Origin: Oscillospiraceae bacterium
GTDB lineage: Bacteria; Bacillota_A; Clostridia; Oscillospirales; Oscillospiraceae
Direction of reading: 5' to 3'
Assembly (NCBI GenBank): GCA_016302005.1
Contig: JAEDOK010000050.1
Location: 1-11,378, forward strand
Length of the DNA stretch: 11,378 nt
A model generated the notes under the pieces. That model saw nothing but the letters and a program-made list of their open reading frames with translations, did not search any database and had not been told where the DNA came from. Of the stretch, positions 5,882 through 11,378 are shown in pieces. Positions within the stretch are counted from its first letter, which is position 1; each line of letters opens with the position of its first letter. A program made the translations under genes and the position numbers.

Positions 5882-8200
5882 TCAGCGGGGGACTTCCTCC
5901 ATGACGAAGCATTCGAAGATGTCGCCTTCCTTGATGTCGTTGAACTTCTCGACGGACATGCCGCACTCGTAGTTCGCGGCGACCTCCTTCACGGAGTCCT
6001 TGAAGCGCTGCAGGGAGCCGATGTTGCCCTCATAGATGACGATGTTGTCTCTGAGCACACGCACCTGCGCGTCGCGGGTGACCTTGCCGTCCTTGACATA
6101 GCAGCCTGCAATGGTGCCAATGGCGGAGACCTTGTAGGTCTGGCGCACCTCGGCGTGTCCGATGACCGCCTCGCGGTACTTCGGCGCAAGCATACCCTTC
6201 ATGGCAGCCTCGATCTCGTCGATGGCATCGTAAATGACGCGGTACATCCGCAGATCGACATTCGAACGCTGCGCCGAGGCGGCAGCGGCGGAGTCCGGGC
6301 GGACATTGAAGCCGACGACGATGGCGTTTGCGGTGGAGGCAAGGAGGATGTCGGACTCGTTGATCGCGCCGACCGCCGCGTGGATCACGCGGACGCGCAC
6401 CTCCTCGTTCGAGAGCTTTTCGAGGCTTGCCTTGACTGCCTCGGCGGAGCCTTGCACGTCCGCCTTGACGATGAGGTTCAGCTCCTTCATCTCGCCCTCC
6501 TGCATCTTGGCAAAGAGGTTGTCGAGGGTGACCTTGCTTGCCATCTTCGCGGCAGCTTCCTTCTCCTTCTGCTTGCGCTGCTCCACGAGTTGACGCGCCA
6601 TGCGCTCGTCGGCAACGGCGTCAAACTCGTCGCCCGGGGTGGGGGCTTCCGCAAGACCCGTGATCTCCACGGGGATGGAGGGGCCTGCCTCGGTGATGGA
6701 GCGGCCCTTGTCGTCCATCATCACGCGGACCTTGCCGACGGCAGTGCCGGCGATGATGAGGTCGCCCTTGTGCAGTGTGCCGTTCTGCACGAGCAGGGTC
6801 GCAATGGGACCGCGGGTCTTGTCCAGTCTCGCTTCAATGACCGTGCCCTTGGCGGCGCGGTTCGGATTCGCCTTCAGCTCCGCCAGCTCTGCGGTCATGA
6901 TGACAGTCTCCAGCAGCTCGTCGATGCCCTCCCGGGTCTTGGCGGAAATGCGGCAGACCTCCGTGTCGCCGCCCCACTCGGAGGGGACAAGGTCATGCTC
7001 GGTGAGCTGGGTGAGGATGCGGTCGGGATTCGCCCCCGGCTTATCCATCTTATTCACGGCAACGATGATGGGGATCTTCGCCGCCTTGGCGTGGTTGATC
7101 GCCTCAATGGTCTGGGGCATGATGCCGTCATCCGCCGCCACGACCAGAATCGCAATATCGGTGCACATCGCGCCGCGGGCACGCATGGAGGTGAAGGCGG
7201 CGTGACCCGGGGTGTCCAGGAAGGTGATGGGCTTGCCGTTAATCTTCACGGTATACGCGCCGATGTGCTGGGTGATGCCGCCCGCCTCGCCCGAGGCGAC
7301 ATTCGTCTCGCGAACCGCGTCGAGCAGGCTCGTCTTGCCATGGTCAACATGACCCATGACGACCACGACGGGGCTGCGCTCGACCAGCTCCTCCTCGGTG
7401 TCCACATGGTCGTCGATCAGGCGCTCTTCGATCGTGACAACGACCTCGCGCTCGACCTTGCAGCCCAGCTCGGTGGCGACGAATTCGGCGGTGTCAAAGT
7501 CGATGGTCTGGTTGATGCTCGCCATCACGCCGTTTTTGAGCAGGCACTTGATCAGCTCCGTGGCGGTCTTCTTCATGCGGGACGCCAGCTCACCCACGGT
7601 GATCTCGTCGGGAATCTTGACGGTCAGCGGGGTCTTCTTGATGATCTCGAGCTGGAGACGGCGCAGCTTCTCCTGCTCCTCGTTGCGGCGCTTGCTGCCC
7701 GTTGCCTTCTTATTATCCTTGCCCTTATTCTTATTTTTATTTCCGATCTTCTGCTTGCCGCCGGAATAATTCTGCACGCGCTCGGAAACGAGGCTGTCCA
7801 CGCGGTCGTCAAAGCGGTCGGCGTTGACTGTGACCGCCTTCGTATCGACGACGCGGCGCTCCCGCTTCCGCTGCTCGGGCTTCGGCGCAGCAGGCTTCTC
7901 CTCCGCAGGCTTGGCAGCCTCCTGCTTTGCAGGCTCGGCGGGCTTCGCCGCTTCCTTCTTCGGCTCGGCGGGCTTCTCCTCCTTTTTTGCCGGAGGCGTG
8001 ACTGCGAATACCTCCGCGATCGAAGCGATCTGATGGTGCTGCGTGATATGGTCAAAGAGCGCGTTAAGCTGCTCCTCGGTCAGCACCTGCGCGTTGCTGC
8101 GCGGCTTTTCAAAATATTTGCCAACGATCTCGGTGATCTCCTTTGTGGACATCCCGAAATCCGCTGCGACTTCCTTCACTCGATACTTCACTAAACTCAT
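5882..8200 (-). CDS. infB: Translation initiation factor IF-2
   Basis: IF2 is the GTPase that brings initiator tRNA to the 30S subunit and promotes subunit joining. The 772-residue protein has an N-terminal IF2_N helical domain (about 1-60), a low-complexity lysine/alanine/proline/glutamate linker (68-115), a lysine/asparagine-rich basic stretch (150-172), a second IF2_N-like segment (about 190-245), and the G domain. The G motifs are intact: GHVDHGKT (283-290), GGIT (307-310), DTPGH (329-333), NKMD (383-386) and SAK (419-421). Domains II-IV follow, ending near 772. The ATG has GGAGG seven bases upstream and lies 15 bases after ylxQ. The linker is compositionally biased but normal for the family. 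Downstream of the stop lies a repeat island before rbfA. Confidence 0.97.
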   Translation of the reverse strand: MSLVKYRVKEVAADFGMSTKEITEIVGKYFEKPRSNAQVLTEEQLNALFDHITQHHQIASIAEVFAVTPPAKKEEKPAEPKKEAAKPAEPAKQEAAKPAEEKPAAPKPEQRKRERRVVDTKAVTVNADRFDDRVDSLVSERVQNYSGGKQKIGNKNKNKGKDNKKATGSKRRNEEQEKLRRLQLEIIKKTPLTVKIPDEITVGELASRMKKTATELIKCLLKNGVMASINQTIDFDTAEFVATELGCKVEREVVVTIEERLIDDHVDTEEELVERSPVVVVMGHVDHGKTSLLDAVRETNVASGEAGGITQHIGAYTVKINGKPITFLDTPGHAAFTSMRARGAMCTDIAILVVAADDGIMPQTIEAINHAKAAKIPIIVAVNKMDKPGANPDRILTQLTEHDLVPSEWGGDTEVCRISAKTREGIDELLETVIMTAELAELKANPNRAAKGTVIEARLDKTRGPIATLLVQNGTLHKGDLIIAGTAVGKVRVMMDDKGRSITEAGPSIPVEITGLAEAPTPGDEFDAVADERMARQLVEQRKQKEKEAAAKMASKVTLDNLFAKMQEGEMKELNLIVKADVQGSAEAVKASLEKLSNEEVRVRVIHAAVGAINESDILLASTANAIVVGFNVRPDSAAAASAQRSNVDLRMYRVIYDAIDEIEAAMKGMLAPKYREAVIGHAEVRQTYKVSAIGTIAGCYVKDGKVTRDAQVRVLRDNIVIYEGNIGSLQRFKDSVKEVAANYECGMSVEKFNDIKEGDIFECFVMEEVPR

Positions 8201-8215
8201 AAAGCCACCTCCGTG

Positions 8216-8635
8216 TTACTTTTTCCCAAATCGGACATTGCGGCGGTGCGCCTTTTCCTCCGCACGCCGTTTTTCCACGCGCTGCACGCGGACGTTCAAG
8301 TCCTCCAGCAGCGCGGCATATTTCTCCGGCTCTCCAAGGGTTTTGACGAACGCCTGCGCCAGTCTGACATCCGTGATCGCCGCAATGGCGCAGCTCGTCG
8401 TCCCGAGCGCGTCACCCAAATCGTCCTTCGAAAAGGCGAGGGGCAAAAGCGGCTGCGCCGTTCCCTCGACAAAGCTCTTTGCCCTGCGCACGGTATGGGG
8501 CGAGGCGTCCGCCGCCAAAAGCACCAGCCGTGCGCGGCTCGCTCTGCACATCGCGCCCACCTGCTCCTCACCGAGGACGAGATTGCCGCCCTTGCGGGAG
8601 AGGCTGAGCAGCCCGAGACTTTTATTCTGCTCCAT
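8216..8635 (-). CDS. ylxQ: L7Ae-family RNA-binding protein (YlxQ-like)
   Basis: This is the small L7Ae/L30e/Gadd45-type protein usually encoded between ylxR and infB in Firmicutes; the fold binds kink-turn RNA in relatives. The 139-residue product shows the family pattern: SLGLLSLSRKGGNLVLGEEQ (6-25), RLVLLAADASPHTVRR (36-51), a cysteine/alanine-rich SCAIAAITD segment (79-87) and a helix after it. The C-terminal 30-odd residues are strongly charged and basic, beyond the usual length of about 100. The ATG at 8635 is chosen because GGAGG lies six bases upstream and the protein then starts at the conserved region; a longer frame opening at 8758 reads through ylxR in another frame and is not credible. 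It overlaps ylxR by 14 bases. Confidence 0.88.
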   Translation of the reverse strand: MEQNKSLGLLSLSRKGGNLVLGEEQVGAMCRASRARLVLLAADASPHTVRRAKSFVEGTAQPLLPLAFSKDDLGDALGTTSCAIAAITDVRLAQAFVKTLGEPEKYAALLEDLNVRVQRVEKRRAEEKAHRRNVRFGKK

Positions 8636-8897
8636 TTGCCGCCTCCATTTCCGCCAGCAGGGCGTCATAGACCTCCTGCGGGATCTCGGTTTCAAATGCG
8701 CGGGAGAGCGCCTTGGTCTTGACAGCGCGTTTGAGGCATTCGGGATTCGGGCAGACATACGCCCCTCTGCCGGATGCCTTGCCTCTCAAATCGAGCGTGA
8801 CCGCACCCTCCGGACTGCGCACCACACGCAGCAGCTCCCGTTTCGGCCTCATCTCGCGGCACCCAAGGCATTGCCGCATCGGTATTTTCTTCGGCAC
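8622..8897 (-). CDS. ylxR: YlxR family (DUF448) RNA-binding protein
   Basis: YlxR proteins are small, conserved partners of the nusA-infB operon, with a basic surface thought to bind RNA; reports in Bacillus link the protein to control of gene expression. The 91-residue product has the family signature: PMRQCLGC (6-13), RPKRELLRVV (17-26), GRGAYVC (43-49) and a C-terminal LSRAF (64-68). Four cysteines (10, 13, 49, 54) are spaced as in a small metal site, which is inference. The start is a GTG at 8897, supported by AGGAAAGGAAG eight bases upstream, with no better start nearby. It follows nusA after a 233-base gap filled by a repeat island. Confidence 0.93.
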   Translation of the reverse strand: MPKKIPMRQCLGCREMRPKRELLRVVRSPEGAVTLDLRGKASGRGAYVCPNPECLKRAVKTKALSRAFETEIPQEVYDALLAEMEAANGAE

Positions 8898-8922
8898 GGT
8901 AATCGCTTCCTTTCCTATTTTT

Positions 8923-9120
8923 CAGTGAATCGTGAACAGTGAATGGTGAAAAGCTGAGGGTCACTCCGCACAATACCACAGCAAAGCTCCCCCACCTGTC
9001 ATTGCGAGACCGGTGCGCACACCGGTCGTGGCAATCTCGTGTAGGAACCACCGGCTCCGTACAAACTTGTTCTCCCGTACTGTCTACCGCATCACATAAC
9101 CTATTCTCTATTCACTATAT
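8923..9120. repeat. Small repeat island between nusA and ylxR
   Basis: There is no gene. Inverted borders of GTGAATCGTGAACAGTGAAT type (8925-8950) and TATTCTCTATTCACTATAT type (9102-9120) enclose a TGTCATTGCG end (8997-9006), the hairpin GACCGGTG-CGCA-CACCGGTC (9008-9027), GTGGCAATCTC (9028-9038) and a diverged reverse copy of the 26-base module (about 9041-9066). Compared with 1713-1828 only the left arm of that element is present, so this looks like a truncated or recombined copy. It begins about 11 bases after the nusA stop and ends upstream of the ylxR ribosome binding site. Confidence 0.8.
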
Positions 9121-9130
9121 AAAAGCGCTC

Positions 9131-10234
9131 TTATTCCTCCGCCGGGGCTTCCGTCTCCGCCGGAGCTTCCTCTGCCGCTTCCTCGACCGCTTCCGCCAGT
9201 GAAGCGGGCTTGATGTCGATCTTGCAGCCGGTCAGACGGGCGGCGAGGCGGGCGTTCTGTCCCTCCTTGCCGATGGCGAGGGAGAGCTGATCGTCCGGCA
9301 CGATCACGCGGCAAGCCTTCATACCGGCGAGCTGCGTTACGGAGATCACGTCCGCAGGCGAGAGCGCCTCGGCGACAAAGGAGCAGATATCCTCCGACCA
9401 GACGATCACGTCCACCTTTTCTCCCTTCAGCTCCTCGACCACCGCGTTCACGCGTGCGCCGCGTGCGCCGACGCAGGCGCCGACGGGATCAATGTTCTCC
9501 TCCGTCGCGCAGACGGCGATCTTCGTGCGGGAGCCTGCCTCACGGGCAATGGAGCGGATCTCCACCGCGCCCGAAGCGATCTCGGGAACCTCCAATTCAA
9601 ACAGCCGCTTGACCAGGGCGGGATGGGTGCGGGAGACCATGACCTGCGGGCCGCGGTTGCTGCGGTGCACCTCGACGACATAGACACGGATCATATCGCC
9701 CTCGGTGAAATGCTCGCCGGGGACCTGCTCGCCGGTGGCAAGCAAAGCGTCGGTGCGGTCGTTTCCCTGTCCGATGCGGACGGTGATATCGCCCGAGTTA
9801 TCGATGCGCAGCACCGTACCGGTGAGAATTTCATGCTCCTTCGAGGAGAAGCTCTCGAAGACCATGCCCCGCTCCGCCTCGCGGATGCCCTGGATGATGA
9901 CCTGCTTTGCGGTCTGGGCGGCAATGCGTCCGAACGCCTGCGTCTTGATCTCCACATTGATGAGATCACCGAGCTGGGCGGTCTTGTCGATCTTGCGGGC
10001 GGCGTCCAGCAGAATTTCCGTTGCGGGGCTGATGACCTCGTCAACGACCTCCTTCTGCGCGTACATCAGGAGCTTCTCTTCCGTCAGCTCGACGTAGACA
10101 TTGTCGGTGTAGCCGTCCTTGTCCTTCTTGTACGCGGCGACCAGCGCCTGCGTAATACGCTCCACCATGTAATCCACGGGAATGCCGCGCTCCTTTTCGA
10201 GCTGACGCAGCGCCGCAAAAATTTCAGCGTTCAT
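9131..10234 (-). CDS. nusA: Transcription termination/antitermination protein NusA
   Basis: NusA binds RNA polymerase and nascent RNA and modulates pausing, intrinsic termination and antitermination. The 367-residue protein has the N-terminal polymerase-binding domain (about 1-125), an S1 domain (about 133-200), KH1 with DPVGACVGARGARVNAV (249-265) and KH2 with SLAIGKEGQNARLAARLTG (318-336). A short alanine/glutamate-rich acidic tail (344-367) ends it; the AR repeats of E. coli NusA are absent, as usual in Firmicutes. The ATG at 10234 has AGGAG nine bases upstream and begins the conserved MNAEIF start; an upstream in-frame start at 10288 is not supported. It lies 68 bases after rimP. Confidence 0.97.
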   Translation of the reverse strand: MNAEIFAALRQLEKERGIPVDYMVERITQALVAAYKKDKDGYTDNVYVELTEEKLLMYAQKEVVDEVISPATEILLDAARKIDKTAQLGDLINVEIKTQAFGRIAAQTAKQVIIQGIREAERGMVFESFSSKEHEILTGTVLRIDNSGDITVRIGQGNDRTDALLATGEQVPGEHFTEGDMIRVYVVEVHRSNRGPQVMVSRTHPALVKRLFELEVPEIASGAVEIRSIAREAGSRTKIAVCATEENIDPVGACVGARGARVNAVVEELKGEKVDVIVWSEDICSFVAEALSPADVISVTQLAGMKACRVIVPDDQLSLAIGKEGQNARLAARLTGCKIDIKPASLAEAVEEAAEEAPAETEAPAEE

Positions 10235-10302
10235 AATCGTGTTCTCCTTATTTTCTTTTCCTGTTTGGGTAGCTCTTGCAGATCGCATTTCAAAATGCCC
10301 CC

Positions 10303-10755
10303 TTAGAATTCCACGCGAAGCCGCACCAAAGCGACCTCGGATCTTTCAAACCTCATCGTGTTTTTTCCCACCGTGACGGTCACATCGCCGTCCTGATAGC
10401 CCTGCAAAACGCCGGCAAATTCCTTGCTGCCGTTTTTCGGGCGGTAGAGCTTGACCAGCACCGGCGCACCGAGAAAGCGCTCAAAATCGGACGGGCGCTT
10501 CAAAACGCGCTCCAAGCCTGCCGAGCAGACCTCGAAGCGGTAGCTCTCGGGGATGGGGTCATATTCGTCCAGCACGGGATCCACCGCACGGGAGACCGCC
10601 TCGCAGTCGTCGATGTCCACGCCGCCGTCCTTGTCGATATACAGGCGCAGGAACCACTCGCCGCCCTCGCGGACATATTCCACATCCCACAGCTCACAGC
10701 CGTTCTGCTCCACCAAAGGCTGCGCAAACTGCCAAACCTGATCCGTAATTTTCAT
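10303..10755 (-). CDS. rimP: Ribosome maturation factor RimP
   Basis: RimP aids assembly of the 30S subunit, binding near S12. The 150-residue product has the N-terminal alpha/beta domain with CELWDVEYV (20-28), the segment GVDIDDCEAVSRAVDPVLDE (45-64), FEVCSAGLERVL (74-85), corresponding to the family's SxGLdRpL signature, and a C-terminal SH3-like domain (about 88-150). The ATG at 10755 is preferred: AAAGGA lies ten bases upstream and the length is typical, whereas the in-frame ATG at 10779 has no ribosome binding site. It is the first gene of the operon in this window, with a repeat island upstream. Confidence 0.94.
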   Translation of the reverse strand: MKITDQVWQFAQPLVEQNGCELWDVEYVREGGEWFLRLYIDKDGGVDIDDCEAVSRAVDPVLDEYDPIPESYRFEVCSAGLERVLKRPSDFERFLGAPVLVKLYRPKNGSKEFAGVLQGYQDGDVTVTVGKNTMRFERSEVALVRLRVEF

Positions 10756-10788
10756 GCTCCATCCATCCTTTGTTTCCATCGTAGTAGA

Positions 10789-11366
10789 CTGTTAAGACTA
10801 AAACTTTACTTTCTGAAATACGGACCCTTGAGATCGGTAGCAGTACGCCGTAGGGCGCGCACCCGCAGGGGGTACGCCGCATCCGTAACGCTCGTCCCTC
10901 GCGAACGGCTGCGCAGACCACTGGGCGCGCCGGTGCAGGAACTACCGAGTGCGTACAAACCCGCTCCCCGTACCCACGGGCGGCTGATAGCCGCCCCTAC
11001 GAGACGCATCGGAGGCTATGCCGTAGGGGCGGATAGTATCCGCCCGCGTGCAGGAACTACCGAGTGCGTACAAGCTCATTCGTTTGTACCGTCTGCCGCT
11101 TCGCGGACGGCGGGAACATGTCCCCGCCCTACAACCGTGGAACGCACCCCACCGTAGGGCGCGACCACTGGGCGCACCGGTGCAGGAACTACCGAGTGCG
11201 TACAAGCTCATTCGTTTGTACCATCTACCGCTTCGCGGACGGCACGCACCCGCAGAGGGGTACGCCGCATCCGTAGCGCTCCTTCGTCGCGAACGGCTGC
11301 GCAGCCGAGTCGTCGTGCCCTACGCTCCACCTATGAAGCTAATTTATAAAGTTTTAGCTTTAACAG
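10789..11366. repeat. Large repeat island upstream of rimP, bounded by AT-rich inverted 20-mers
   Basis: No gene was found. The island is flanked by CTGTTAAGACTAAAACTTTA (10789-10808) and its inverted relative, TAAAGTTTTAGCTTTAACAG (11347-11366), differing at two of 20 positions. Inside are two direct copies of a 59-60-base module (10858-10916 and 11245-11304, each with CGAACGGCTGCGCAG), three reverse copies of the 26-base module (10934-10959, 11049-11073, 11181-11205), facing hairpins at 10978-11000 and 11023-11045, a reverse hairpin at 11109-11132, and further GTAG or CTAC sites at 10850, 11154 and 11320. The segment 10932-11072 is the exact reverse complement of 3168-3308. A promoter for rimP was expected here but none is convincing. 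Confidence 0.85.
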
Positions 11367-11378
11367 CATAGTAGGGGC

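Noticed and set aside
6155..8194. 679-codon open frame on the plus strand
   Set aside because: It is the mirror of infB; its leucine, arginine and histidine-rich sequence is what the antisense of a GC-rich lysine/alanine/glutamate-rich gene gives.
10285..10298. GCATTT-CA-AAATGC inverted repeat between rimP and nusA
   Set aside because: The loop is only two bases, the stem is short and AT-rich and no T-run follows, so it is neither a terminator nor a convincing operator.
10756..11378. Promoter for rimP
   Set aside because: AT-rich stretches offer TAAAGT or TATAAA as possible -10 boxes, but no TTGACA-like box lies at a fitting distance, so none is called; the operon start may lie beyond the right edge.

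Overview
The window carries the conserved transcription/translation operon of a Gram-positive anaerobe, all on the minus strand and in the order rimP – nusA – ylxR – ylxQ – infB – rbfA – nrnA – truB – ribF. A separate transcription unit encoding a DUF1846 (UPF0371) protein follows and runs off the left edge. The gene order (ylxR/ylxQ between nusA and infB, nrnA between rbfA and truB), the strong AGGAGG-type ribosome binding sites and the high GC content suggest a GC-rich member of the Clostridia, perhaps Oscillospirales. The lineage is an inference from sequence character and was not tested by a search.

Layout from right to left, the direction of transcription: a 600-base repeat island (10780-11378); rimP (10303-10755) and nusA (9131-10234); a small repeat island (8923-9120); ylxR and ylxQ, overlapping by 14 bases; infB (5882-8200); a repeat island plus a terminator-like hairpin (5580-5881); rbfA, nrnA and truB, overlapping one another; a repeat island (2930-3392); ribF (2028-2921); a repeat island (1501-2027) ending in an intrinsic terminator; then a TATAAT promoter and the DUF1846 gene.

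The genes serve one theme. RimP and RbfA mature the 30S subunit, IF2 (infB) starts translation, NusA governs pausing and termination, TruB makes pseudouridine 55 in tRNA, NrnA degrades short RNAs and pAp, and RibF makes FMN and FAD. YlxR and YlxQ are small RNA-binding proteins.

The unusual part is between the genes. Every junction without overlapping or closely packed genes is filled by a mosaic of short, GC-rich palindromic modules. Many are hairpins preceded directly by the tetranucleotide GTAG and arranged in head-to-head pairs, the layout of REP/BIME elements mobilised by REP-associated tyrosine transposases. A 141-base unit occurs three times with no difference (3168-3308, 5695-5835 and inverted at 10932-11072), and some hairpins differ between copies by compensated stem changes. 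No transposase lies in the window. No CRISPR array, tRNA, rRNA or accessory protein system was seen.
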